64,000 nucleotides of DNA from Sialis fuliginosa (Eukaryota; Arthropoda; Insecta; Megaloptera; Sialidae), in contig OY540821.1 in assembly GCA_961205875.1 (NCBI GenBank), positions 4,216,001 through 4,280,000 on the forward strand, given 5' to 3'. The stretch's first letter is position 1. Each line of letters opens with the position of its first letter. The translations under genes were made by a program, and so were the position numbers. The notes under the pieces were generated by a model. The model ran no database searches. It was not told where the DNA came from and was given only the letters and a program-made list of their open reading frames with translations. Positions 43,366 through 54,856 of this stretch are shown here, one piece after another.

Positions 43366-43682
43366 AGGACCTAACAAATTTGTTAGCTAGCAAGCACTTT
43401 CAATTGAGATATCAAACTTATATGACAGTTCTTTTGGAGTTTGTTGATGACTTTGACAAGTTTCGCGCACGCGTTGTAGATAAATACAAACGGTATTAAA
43501 ACAGTGGTGATGTTATGAAAATTATTTTGTACGGTGAAAGATGCCAACTGTGTTACAATTAGTTGAAGTGTCACTGCTCTAAATTCCATAACTAATCCAT
43601 AGATACTAGTACAGAATTAATACCCCATTTGAAAGTAATTGCTAGCTAGCAAATTTTGTTAGGTCCTTTATAATACCGGACA
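43366..43682 (-). mobile_element. MITE family F, copy 3 (317 bp)
   Basis: TTA lies on both sides (43363-43365 and 43683-43685). The right end has the full terminus (inverted TGTCCGGTATTAT); the left lacks the outer 14 bp or so. It carries the same 68-codon ORF as copy 2 (43383-43589, minus strand), with few substitutions. Confidence 0.85.
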
Positions 43683-44352
43683 TTAAACTAAATAATTAAA
43701 TATAACATAGCTAAACGTGGCCAATCGTTTTATAAAATGCGTAATTTATAAAAGTTGGTAACCCTGATCTAGTCACGCATGTGCGTCAACCCTATTCTGA
43801 ATAACTATATACGTGATTTTTCACAAATTTGACAGAGGACCCCAGACTCTCCGTATTAGACCTTATTTCTGCAGAAAATCAAAGTTTAATCACAAAAATT
43901 GACCCTTTTAAAACTAATTTTGAATTTGACGCCAAAACGCTCGCAGGTGTCATGGCGCATTTTTGACATCACGCCTATGTAAACACTCCTTGTCAACAAT
44001 AATGAATCCTTGTTCCATCGCTAACGTTTCTCGGTTTTAGTTTTGGTAACACAAAACTGAGCAAATTGATAATTTAAAATCATAAAATAATTTATAAACA
44101 GTGCAGATATTAATGAAACAAAAATGATGTTTACTTAAACGTGACGTCACGCACTCTGATTGGTGTTCCATCTAACATGGCGGATTGCTGTATTTTGTGT
44201 TTTTATTTTAACAAAAATTATATTAATCTCGCTTTAAATATAAAAACAAATATATTTTTTAGAATCTTTTTAACCTATTTCATTACTTAAAATCATAATT
44301 TCAGTAATACTTTGTTACTGACATCATGCCTATTACAAAATCGAAACTATGT

Positions 44353-44986
44353 TGTGGTAAAAATATTCGTATAAAATCGGGAAAAAGTATTTTAAAATTG
44401 AAATTACATTAATTTCCCATTAACTAATAAAATACAAAAATAAACAAAAATGATGCTCGGTTTCACAAAAGATAGTTACTCGCAGTTTATCTCAAACTAT
44501 TTTGTAAAATTATTGATGGAACTATTTTTTTATTATTTTTGAAACGCTTCGTAATATAAAAAAATGTTTTAGAGAAAAGTTATAGAGAATATCATTATCT
44601 AAAAAATAAGTTCTATACATTTTTTCGATAAGATGAACCGTTTTGAAAATATCAGTTCATGTATTGGTCATAGCATTTTACTTCAGTCAATTGCAGTAGA
44701 TATATTTTAAAAGTAATTCTTTTATAAAATATATCCCTTTACATGCATATATAATGCAATTCTTTCACGTATCATATAGAATACCTTACTCCAAAAGGAA
44801 AGAGAGAGAGAGTGAAATTATAAAAAGGAGTAATAGTAATAAGATTGCTTGTTCACTAAAATATAACTTTAAAAAACCCCATTTCTGAAATAATACCATG
44901 GCTCGTTTATTTTTACGTATAGAGAAAAACCGTATTTTTCTACAGGGGCGTATCCTAGGAAGGATAACAGACGAAATAGATATAGT
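44353..44986. other. AT-rich stretch
   Basis: Nothing is recognised apart from a short (GA)n run near 44804. Confidence 0.25.
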
Positions 44987-44988
44987 TA

Positions 44989-45903
44989 CAGTGTATTCCA
45001 AGTTGATTAAGACATAGGAAATTTAACATGGGGGTAATTAGAAGTGTTGTAGTAACCTTTGGTCAAATTTAACGATGTGTGATTGGTGCATTTTGAAATG
45101 TCGTCACAAAATTTAATAAAATAGTAATTCGTATTTTGTTTTCAAATTTATATATATGCCAAAATATATTATTATAATTTTATCTAGGATGTTTACTTTA
45201 ATGTATTTTATTGTTGAAAACAAAATACTGTTGATTAATTTAAAATTTAGGCATTTCAAATTGCACCAATGACACATCGTTAAATTTGACCAAAGGTTAC
45301 TACAACATTTCTAATTGTCCCCATGTTAAATTTTCTATGTCTTACAAGGGGAACCCTTGAACTTGTTCTTTCCGATATTCTTCATATTGAAATATGTTGT
45401 AGAGGCGGGTTCCCTGATAACACCTATACCCGGTTTTGGGCGTAGACGGGTAATAGTTTAGAAGATATGATTCAAAATATTTTTTAATGCTGCATATACT
45501 TATACCTATTTGTTAAAACTGTAGACACAAGCGTATGTTCGCATAGCGGTAATGATAATAGACCTGCGCGTTCGATTCCCAGTCTGTGCTTTCAAATTTT
45601 TATTTTTAATTGCACACAGTGACATTATTTAAATATATAGTTATTCTATAAAATATCTTGTGAATTTATTTTCAATGTTTATTTTTGAAAATGTTTGTTA
45701 AAACTGTAGACATAACCATAGTATATGTATATGCAGTATTAAAAAATATTTTGAATCATATCTTCTAAACTATTACCCGTCTACGCCCAAAACCGGGTAT
45801 AGGTGTTATCAGGGAACCCTCCTTTACAACATATTTCAATATGAAGAAAATCGGAAAGAACAAGTTCAAGGGTTCCCCTTGTTAATCAACTTGGAATACA
45901 CTG
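44989..45903 (+). mobile_element. MITE family G, copy 2 (TA-flanked), with nested insertion
   Basis: TA at 44987-44988 and 45904-45905 flanks CAGTGTATTCCAAGTTGATT and its complement. Removing the 537-bp insert plus 3 bp leaves about 375 bp, close to copy 1 (356 bp). CAGTG ends with TA duplication fit Tc1/mariner. Confidence 0.9.
45345..45881. mobile_element. Foldback element with TTA TSD (537 bp), nested in MITE G
   Basis: TTA at 45342-45344 and 45882-45884. Ends CAAGGGGAACCCTTGAACTT pair with the other end, and the arms stay complementary for about 150 bp ('cccggttttgggcgtagacg' and its complement). Copy 1 of G reads straight through this point ('atgtcttaatcaactt'). The interior holds GTTCGATTC at 45570, a perfect tRNA B-box match. 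The 3-bp TTA duplication fits PIF/Harbinger. Confidence 0.9.
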
Positions 45904-45905
45904 TA

Positions 45906-46968
45906 TAGTAATAAGTCTTCTAAATTTTGTGAATTCGATGTATATTTAATATAGGCTTTGAGAGAACTTCAATGGGGCTCGGGCTAAACATTATTTTGGG
46001 GGGCCCATACCCCTCCGTGTCGCAAGCATTAGGAAATTGCTAACTAATTCCGTATTATCCTTAAATTTAGTTTGAACTCGTATTATGTAAGTTAATATAA
46101 ATAATGAATATGAATGTAAAATATAAATAATTTTCGGGCACCCTGAAGCCCAGAGGCTACCCCCCCCCTCTATCTGGGCCTGATCTAATACATATATATA
46201 TAAAGAATAATTAAATGTAATATTTAAAAAAATGTGATAGGAAATCTTTCTTTTTAAAAATATAAGAAATGTTTCAAATATTTTCATAGTTTTTATTATT
46301 TTTTTCAATTTCTGAGTTGTGATTTTTTAAAATGTTATATTTATAAAATTGACCTATATCTGTCCCTGATAATCCCACGGCTCGTTACCTCAGCATAGTA
46401 ATCTACAGCCACACAAAATGCAGTAGTTTATGTGTATTTTTACGTAGGTCGCTTACAAATATACAGAATGGATAAAAAGTATAGAACATAGATTATTACG
46501 AAACAAATATTTCTTGTACGGTTATTCGCAGCATAACTCAAAAAACTACTGGACCGATTGAACTGAAATTTAGAATAAATATGTATAATTGCATGACATT
46601 TCAAGAAAAATAACAATTATCATATAAAAGTAATGAATTTATCAAGATTTAAAAAATCGATTACAAAAAAAAACGCGTCTTGTTGAACTGATTTCAAAAA
46701 TACGTATGTACATATTATACGAGTACTTTTAAAAAATCATTTATCCGTGAAATATTATTATATTACTGCAGAAACCTTTTGGAATCGATGCTTTCTTTAA
46801 ATAACTTACAAACGAAACTTAAAATGTGATTGAAAATTGGGTCGCAAATACTAAAAAGTTAAGAAACACTGCTTTAAGAGATTTCATTGTCGTTACTTCG
46901 GATTTCGAAAAATAATTAAATATAGAATCAATTCAATTAATATATTCTATGAAATCTCTTAAAGTTAT
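45906..46968. other. AT-rich stretch without a gene
   Basis: 'ctttaagagatttcat' near 46871 and its complement near 46948 bracket about 93 bp and may be a tiny MITE. A C-run with 'gatctgggcc'-like text near 46158-46181 is decayed repeat. The minus-strand ORF at 45991-46308 crosses these and is not convincing. Confidence 0.3.
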
Positions 46969-46976
46969 CTTATTTA

Positions 46977-47493
46977 TAGAGATTGGAAAAATAGTTTTTC
47001 AACTATTGCGAAAAATGTAACTATTGCAATTTTTATTACATATCTCCACCGATTTCAGAAAACTGGTTTGATTGAACCCAATTTGAAATCAACTATTTGC
47101 AACTATTTTACCTTTCCAACTATTTTAAAACTATTTGCCTTTTTTTATCCAACGTGAAAAATTTTGTAGTTTTATATATTTAAAAAAATACATTTTGTCT
47201 ATTATACAGATATTTTTATAGATATTTATGTTGTGTTTTTACATATTTATATATATTTGTTTTTCCTTTTTTTTAGCTTCTAAAATCTATCTAGAATCGC
47301 ATAACATGTTTTCCTCGAAAATTTCAGATTTGACACTTTTTACTAATACGTTAATGTCACTAATTATTGATTAAATCGAAAAAAAAAATATTATTTCACA
47401 ACTAGTTTGATTAAAAAAAACTATTTGCCAACTATTTTACAGAAAAAAAATCAACTATTTCATTTAAAATACCAACTATTTTTCCAATCTCTA
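46977..47493 (-). mobile_element. hAT-type MITE family I, copy 2 (517 bp, 8-bp TSD)
   Basis: CTTATTTA occurs exactly at 46969-46976 and 47494-47501. Termini TAGAGATTGGAAAAATAGTT are identical to copy 1. It is longer than copy 1 by about 230 bp of internal AT-rich sequence, so it is closer to the parent element. Confidence 0.93.
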
Positions 47494-47700
47494 CTTATTT
47501 ATTAATTTTTAATAAAATAGGTTGTAATTATGTACTAAGCCGGAACTATGTATATTTACCATAGATTTTGACACGCTGATTTCAAATCTGTCGACTAAAA
47601 GCACTATTCCTGCAAAAATACTATTTTCTTATAAAGCCCCATTAATTTTTTAGCAACCTCACCTGGTCAGTTTCATTACAGAATCACGTTTACTACTTTC

Positions 47701-48406
47701 TAGGGTTGCCAGAAGCTCAAGATGAAAAAAGAGAACTAGTTCATTAAAAAAAGAGGACAAAAAGAGGACAAATTGAAAAAATCAAAAAAATTATATTGTG
47801 GTTTACGGAAATCGATAAAATTGGTCAAATATATAAACATATTATATTTTTATTAAATAAATCTTTCTTTTTCTGATTTTAAATACTTTACATATTCAAA
47901 CACATTTTGAAGTTATTTTATTTATTATTATACAGTTATGTTATCTATAAAACCCTGTGTCCACGATACAAGAACTTGGTACTTTTCGGACCAAGTTATT
48001 GGATCATGGCTTAACTTACAGTTACAAATTTATAATCTTACTTATATTATTTAAAATAATATTTAAATTAATAAAATTAAATTGTTTTAAAATATTCCAC
48101 AATAAATGTAACGTATTCACTATTCACCAAAATCCAAAAATTATAGTACATAATAGTACCTACATATGACATTCAAATTGGAATTCGTCTACAATTGAAT
48201 CTGTATCACGACATTTGTGACCTGATATTGTTAGTAAATACAGTTTAGGTACCTTGAAGTTTTATATGTACAAAAATTTAAATCAAAATATACCCAATTA
48301 AAAAAAGAGAACAAAAGAGGACATTTCAATATAAATAAAGAAAAAGAAAGATCCAAGCTAAAAAAGAGAACATGTTCTCTTTAAAAGAGACATTCTGGCA
48401 ACCCTA
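47701..48406. mobile_element. hAT-type element (706 bp, 8-bp TSD)
   Basis: CTACTTTC occurs at 47693-47700 and 48407-48414. Ends TAGGGTTGCCAGAAG and, inverted, TAGGGTTGCCAGAATG form the TIR, followed by several 'aaaagaggaca/aaaagagaaca' subterminal repeats on both sides. No transposase ORF is present. Confidence 0.93.
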
Positions 48407-48414
48407 CTACTTTC

Positions 48415-48799
48415 AACCCATCCTGTACCATACACAGAGACCATAGCCGCTCCTTTACTTGTTATTTCATGACTCGTGACACATTCAATGTAAAAACTTT
48501 TGCCTTTCTTGCGGTGGTTACGTCATTTCGCTCTCACACACTAATCCCGTCTCTTTCTGACGCGCGTTGTACAGAGAGAGACGAGTATAGGATCTTAGCA
48601 AGCGTTGTTATTTACTGCAAACGGTCTGGCGGTTAGTAATGATAAAATAACTACACAAATAGATGTAATAATATTACTTAATGTATATAGTATAGCGTTG
48701 ATTACATGTAGTTATCTCGAGATTTAGGGGGGTATAGGGAAACGGGGATGTGTCCAGTTAATTTTAAATGTATGTAGGGTAATAAAAAAGTAATAAAGG
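48415..48799. other. Less AT-rich unique stretch
   Basis: 'tctcacacactaatcccgtc', 'ctgacgcgcgttgtacag' and a gagag run at 48530-48590 stand out in composition and may be a promoter or untranslated exon. No coding frame is supported. Confidence 0.25.
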
Positions 48800-48801
48800 T
48801 A

Positions 48802-49785
48802 CAGTCGGGACTCGTTTATTCGAAGCCTTCTGAATCGTTTTGAATCGAGGAAGTCGCGTTTAATCGAAGTCGAGAGGGGCTCCCATCAAGTTATGTATAG
48901 ATCATTGACCAATCAGCGTTAGCGCGGGAATTAATGTCACCACGAAGATGTATAATAGAATATCAATTACAAGAAATCCTTTATTTATTCTTGTTTTTGT
49001 ATTTTTTGATATTTTAACAACATATACAATCAAAGAAGTACAAATTCGACATTGCAAAATCATGAAAAAGCTATCACAGATAATTTTGTCTATTCGGGAA
49101 GTGTCATTTTTACTATTCGTAAGTTGGTAATACGTTCTGCGATTTTTGACAGCTTTCTATGATTTTGCAATGTCGAATTTGTACTTCTTTGATTGTATGT
49201 GTTGTTAAAATATCAAAAAATACAAAAACAAGAATAAATGAAGGATTTTTTTGTAATTGATATTCTATTATACATAATTAAAATTTGAATACGTCTTCGT
49301 GGTGACTTCAATTCCCGCGCCAACGCTGATTGGTCAAGGAGCTATAGAGACTATGTATGTAAACCTTGGTATTTAATATTTATCGTTAATAGTTAATCGT
49401 GATAGTGAAATAATTTTACTTTACTTTTAATTTCGAATATGAGCAAGGTGACGAGTGACGACGGTGATAAGTGTCTCTAATTAATTCTACAAAAATTTCA
49501 AAAATATGTTCGTTTACGCCATGACTCGAGAATGGTGGGAGGTGAAGGAGGAGAAAAAATTTAGAATAAATGAAACTCAGCATTTCATATAATTACTAAA
49601 TCTTTGAAAGCGTTTTTCTCGAAACCAATTTTTTCGGTTGATGGGAAGCAGAAACGAAATTCTAAAAAAAAAAATTTTCGTATTAAAAATTATTTATTTT
49701 TATTCATAATTTCTTATTTTTTTCTCGATTTTCAACGAAAAAAAAACATGATTTTTGCAAACTTTTTTTTTACAAGTTATACATT
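48802..49785 (-). mobile_element. Repeat family M, copy 2 (pogo-like end)
   Basis: It starts TA|CAGTCGGGACTCGTTTATTC and runs, inverted relative to 27420-28634, to about 49785. It is uninterrupted by MITE F. The internal arms contain CCAAT (GACCAATCAGCGTT) next to GCGCGGGAATT at about 48907-48931 and 49310-49336. A short ORF at 48948 reads through the arm, as in copy 1 antisense, and is not considered coding. Confidence 0.82.
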
Positions 49786-50689
49786 TATAACATTTGAATA
49801 AAAGAAATTGGCGGAACTAAAAAAAAAGTCTTCATTTTTTATTTTACCTAACCTTATTTATTAAATAAAATTTAGAAATTCAAATTAATACGACCAAAAA
49901 AAAAAAGATCTTCAGTTGCATATTCTGGCCTATGGCCTTTAGTAAATTGGGTTTATGTTATACGGCCCAAAAGGTTCACAAGGTTGGTCTTAAGGACCAT
50001 TTGGTGCCCGGGGCATGATAGACCCCCTTGCCACGCCACTGTGAGACTCGATTTTTGAATCAGATGCACCTGTGGTAAAAACCAAAAAAAAAAATGTGAA
50101 AATCTATCGACTATAATTAATTTTTAAAATGAAAATATTGCTTCAAGTTCAAGGGCTGTAACTTTTAAACTAATTTACAGTTTGAAACTGTTAAATTAGG
50201 GTATACAGCAAACATTTTCATCCATTTCCGAAGTTGACGTGACTTATAGTTTCCACTAAAAACAGCTCGCTATATAAAATTAATATACAATTATAAACTA
50301 ACTACTACACACAATAAGACTGGAATGGAAGTTCTACGTACGTCACAAATTCAGCAATTACTCGCTCTTAATAGAATACATACATAGCGAAAGGGTGGGA
50401 GATAATAGAATACAATCCGCGACACAAGGTCTGTGCTGTTTCACTACAGTTAGTATCTAGTCTATGGTATTTCCGGAAAACGGTAAGAGTTTACGAAATG
50501 TACACATTAAAAGTAATTATTAGTTTGGTCTGTTCGGCAAGTTCACGAGCATCTAGATCGTAAATAATAAATGTAATTATAATAAACAAGTTTGTTATAG
50601 TTCTTCTTCCGAGTTGTATTTATACACTAATATACTATTTTTAAATCGGTGAATGTCCGCACGAATGGTTGATCTAATAAAACACTTAA
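49786..50689. other. Stretch without a recognised gene
   Basis: 'ccttgccacgccactg' near 50028 is a hAT-like terminal motif without a partner. 'tctatggtatttccggaaaacg|gtaaga'-type text near 50463-50490 could be an untranslated exon with a donor site, unsupported. Confidence 0.25.
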
Positions 50690-51412
50690 AAAAAAACATC
50701 TGCCAAGTAAATGCACAGTGCAGGTACTTAATTATTATTGAACAATTTAAATAATTTTTTGACAAATGTCAAAATGACATTTAAAACGTCAAAATGACAT
50801 TTAATATATTTAATCAAATATCAATTTAGAAAAACAAATCACGAATTTTTTAAATAAATTGAGATAAATCTTTGTAAGGGAATATTCTACAACAAACGTT
50901 GTAGACCCATAGGAAATTTAATGCTCTACAAAAAACATCTGCCAAGTAAATGCACAGTGTTTCCTCGTGCTAAATTCACCAAAGGTAGTTTTATTATTAT
51001 TGAACAATTTAAATAAAAACCGATAATGTTGAGAAAAATTGCCTGGAATTGGTTAACCATTTAATTTTTATACAATTTTACTAAAAAATATTAGTTTAAA
51101 AGACGCACCTGATTGTGTTTTCGTATATTTTAAATTTTTTGACAAATGTCAAAATGACATTTAAAATGTCAAAATGACATTTAATATGTCCAAGCAAATA
51201 TCAATTTAGAAAAACAAAACACGAATTTTTAAAATAAATTGAGATAAATCTTTGTAAGTGAATATTTTACAACAAACGTTGTAGACCCATAGGAAATTTA
51301 ATACTCTACAAAAAATATTCTATACAATTTGCACGTAACATGTGCCGTTTTTTGTCTCAATCTGAAACGATCACAAAGCTTCTCGTATCTTCGATATTGT
51401 GAGGAAGCAAAA
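50690..51412 (-). repeat. Dispersed repeat family C, partly duplicated copy
   Basis: 'acatctgccaagtaaatgcac' occurs at about 50697 and again at about 50934. Each is followed by 'aacaatttaaat' and the minisatellite 'tgtcaaaatgacatttaaaa', and the block ends 'gatattgtgaggaagcaaa' near 51410. One copy appears inserted in or tandem to another. Confidence 0.75.
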
Positions 51413-53220
51413 CTAAAAACACTGAAAAGTATATAATAATAAATTTTTTACAGTTTTTGAAATCGGTTTTCTTTTTTTCTTTTTAAAAATTTTTTTATTG
51501 ACTTTTGGCACCGACTTCAAAAACTTAAATTTAATGATTACATACTTTTCAGCGTTTTTAGTTTTTTTTTTTTATATTTTGAAACGTAAAGATTCATGAA
51601 AATTGAGCAAGGTCACTTTTGGACCAAAACCAATACGAAATGCCAAAAAGTAATTATAAACTTCCCATTAGGAAGTTATTGTAATCGGTCTGAAAATCAA
51701 AATCAAAATTTTCAACATATTTGTATATTTCGAGGTCACTATACTATATTTACACTCTTTTCAGAAAAATGTATGTGTGTGTGTGTGTACGTATGTGAGT
51801 TTCAATTTTTACGTGTACGAAATCTTGCAAATAAAAAATGCTATTAACTTCGTTGGAGTGCCAATTGAAGCGTCTTGACGTGAATATGATCTGAAAGAAA
51901 ACATTTTTCGAAATTGAATCCCTACGGGGATAAAAAGGGGTGTAAAGTTTTTTTTTGGTCGGATTTACTTGAAACTAACTATTCTACAATACAAATAATG
52001 AAACATGTATTTTTTTATACGTGCCTAAACAGCCATTGAAGGGGTGAAAATCATCCTCAAAATTTGAATTTTAATAATAAATATTTACTTGTTGCCTGGA
52101 AAACAAACGCAATTAAATTTAAATTTTCAGAGTAGTTATTCTAAAATTGGAATAAGAGAAAACTAATATTCATAATACAACGGTGACAAATTCTGACAAA
52201 TTCCATTAAAATTGTTTATGTAGATACATATTAAAAAAATATTCACATAAACTATATGGAAACAATAAATAATATAATCAGTATTCAAGTATTTATAGTC
52301 ATATCATGTTGGGAAATTGATTGTGTGGACTTAAAGGGTCTCACCCCAACCCAATGCTTTTTTTTTAAACGTTTTGGACCAAAACCAATACGAAATGCAA
52401 AAAAGTAATTATTTGTAGTATAATTAATGTTAAATTTAAATATGAATTAGATAAGTGATTAAAATAGAAATGAATTGTTTAAGTTCTGTTTTTGTCCAAG
52501 ATTGTTCAGACTGCATAGGACTGTGGCAGCGAACAGAAGTGTATAACAATTAAATATGTAAATTATATTATAATTTAGAACCAGTGTCTTTTCATTATTA
52601 TAAAGCCTATTAAAATAGAACATTATTTATTATTGGGTTGTAAAGCCGATGTTTTACTGTATATTCTATTTAAAGACAGTACCGTGTGACATGTTGACGG
52701 TACAGTGTGTGATATATCCGGTAACGTGGAACCCGCAGAGATCAGGTTCCAGCACCGTAATCCCATGGAACCAACAAAGATGCTGCGCGAGAGTTTATAA
52801 TTAATTCATCTCTCCAGATAAAAGAGTGGGCGCAGAAGGATTTAATATTTAAATTCAATCAAAACTCTACGTAAAGTACACGGCAGGGGTGTGGGGGAGG
52901 GAGGGGCGAGTGTCAAGTCGGAGGGGGGAGGCAGGATGTTCTCAAAGGAGGTTTGTTTCTTTTACACTGGAAAAAGTTTTCAAGTATTTTTTCTTCATTT
53001 TTTAAATTTAATTATCAGCTTTAGTTTTTTTGGACGTTGATTGTCGGTTGAGAGTGGGGGGGGGGGGGTGATTGTTTTTGAAGGGAAAAATCAAATTTGA
53101 TACAGTAGAAACCGTCAAATTTTTCGATTGATTGACATACCTTTTTTAATTGATTTCCAGAACATTATTTTTTGTATTTTTTTTTAAATTTGCGTTGCTA
53201 ACTTCAAACATATGTTTTTT
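51413..53220. other. Repeat debris and mixed unique sequence
   Basis: 51980-52150 carries family E phrases ('gtgcctaaacagccattgaa', 'aaatttgaattttaataa'). 'ttttggaccaaaaccaatac' occurs twice (51618 and 52374). 52670-52860 is less AT-rich ('ggtaacgtggaacccgcag', 'ccatggaaccaacaaag') and may be an untranslated exon or old gene remnant. A G-run lies near 53056. No supported ORF. Confidence 0.3.
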
Positions 53221-53935
53221 ACTTCCATGTACCGAAGGAAATGGAGGTATTGTAATGCCGTCGAGATAATGACAGATTCTGATTGTACCAACTTCAAAAC
53301 TTAAAGAAAAGTTAATTTCCGCATGGCGGATGTGCGTGAGTCTGTGTGTCTGGATGTAGAATTTTCTTTTGTTCACGATAACTACTGTAAAAATGCACCG
53401 ATCTGAATTATTTTTGGGGAAAATATTTGTCTCAGTGAGTACTCCAGACTTATTGATTTTGGTGCTAATCGGATAAGGGGTTTTCGAAATATTCGAAATT
53501 TCATCGTCTAAAAAGTAAACGTTGCGAGTATTGTCTCACTAATTTTGATAAGACTTGGTACATTCGTAGTTCAATTGAACCTAAGAGACATTTATTATTT
53601 GTACGTGCCTAAACAGCCATTGAAGGGGTAAAAACACCTTCAAAATTTGAATTTTAAATAATAATTAATACGTCATCAGTTTATGTTGTCTTGGAAACAA
53701 ATGCAACTAAAATCTAAATTCAAATTGTCAAATTACTTGTTCTACGAATGTGTATTATGTTTTTGACTTTAGGACATTAGAAAACTAATATTTATGTACA
53801 AATAGCAACAGCTACTGTAACCGTTGTAAGTATATGTGTTTTTTATGTATTACGAAATTTATACAATATTAAAAAAAAAAAAATATTTAAAAATTATTGA
53901 AAAAGATAGAAAGAACATGGAAATCATGTATGGTT
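53221..53935 (-). repeat. Repeat family E, full-length copy
   Basis: It runs from ACTTCCATGTACCGAAGG to 'agaacatggaaatcatg'. It matches 14241-14823 plus 19070-19155 as one continuous unit and so provides a second empty site for the 4.2 kb TIR element ('gattgtaccaacttc' near 53280). Contains 'gtgtgtctggatgtagaat'. No conserved ORF. Confidence 0.82.
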
Positions 53936-54856
53936 CTCCATACGGATATTTACATAAAACTACACTTTCCTGGCTACACACAACCATAGACATTCATATA
54001 GATATTGATAAAAAAAAAATTCCGATAACATTTACCGAGGGATAATGGAGAAAAAAATTTTTTTTGGTCTTCATATCGAGGCTCATAACTTTGTAAATTT
54101 TTTTAAATAAAAATTTGTAATGAATAGGTTGAATATACATATAATTAATAAAATGTTTTTTACCTGATCCTAAAAAATAATTAGTTATACCTATGAAAAA
54201 AATTTCAAAACATTGACATTTTGGCTTTCCCTCTTAAGAATAAAGCTGCTTCGACATAACTACCTTAAACCAATAAATTCAACTTATCTAAATTTAGCAC
54301 GGGTTAAATTATTTCCTTAACCCTGTTTTTTTCTCTTCTCATGTAGAATCTTCCAGCTGTAAATTTCTTTTACCGCGCAAATAGACCGGGTGTCTCTGTC
54401 TCACACATACACACCACCTCTCTGTCTCTCCTTGGGGAAATATTTTCTTATCATACCTGTTGTATTTATTTATATATACTTTATTTTTAACTCGGTGACA
54501 CTTTTTTTATATACATTCAGTGGCCCATATATAATAATTATAAAAATGTATTTTTCTTTTTGAGATATGTACTCGTTTTTTTATTGTTACTCCCAAGAGG
54601 CATTAAAAGACTTCATATTATGAATATTTTACTTACTCTTACACTAACAGGATACCCGAATGGATGTCGGAATGTCACCATACATATTTATTAAATTTTT
54701 GTGGATATCGTTTTTATTAAATTTCGCGTTGATAAGATCCAAAACGAAATTGATAAATTATCTACTAAAGATGGATATACAGTGGAACTTCGTTAATACG
54801 TTTTTGAAGAGACTGGTGGAAAACACGTACTACAACAATTCTAATTGCCCCATGTT
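53936..54856. other. AT-rich stretch without a recognised gene
   Basis: Only low-complexity A/T runs and an isolated 'tacagtggaacttcgttaat' near 54778 are seen, the latter typical of a mariner-type end. Confidence 0.25.

Larger units (their letters stand above)
42851..44342 (-). mobile_element. Family H element with two nested insertions
   Basis: AATAGGCATGATGCC at about 42857 and its near-complement at about 44323-44338 mark the ends. GAAACTATGT occurs just outside both sides (42841-42850 and 44343-44352), a possible 10-bp target duplication. Inside are a hAT-like MITE (42977-43253) and MITE F (43366-43682). The rest aligns with 38058-38520. Confidence 0.7.

Noticed and set aside
45523-45590. 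Possible tRNA gene
   Set aside because: The B-box matches, but the A-box-like phrase is only about 26 nt upstream, the T stem does not pair and no acceptor stem forms. At most a pol III promoter remnant.
27940-49130. 60-70-codon ORFs starting MYNRISITRNPL in both copies of repeat M
   Set aside because: They read through the hairpin arms; the two frames diverge after about 40 residues and end differently. There is no sign of coding constraint.
51596-51847. 83-codon ORF beginning MKIEQGHFW
   Set aside because: Its first part is a phrase repeated near 21329 and 52374 and its end is a TG microsatellite; repeat debris.
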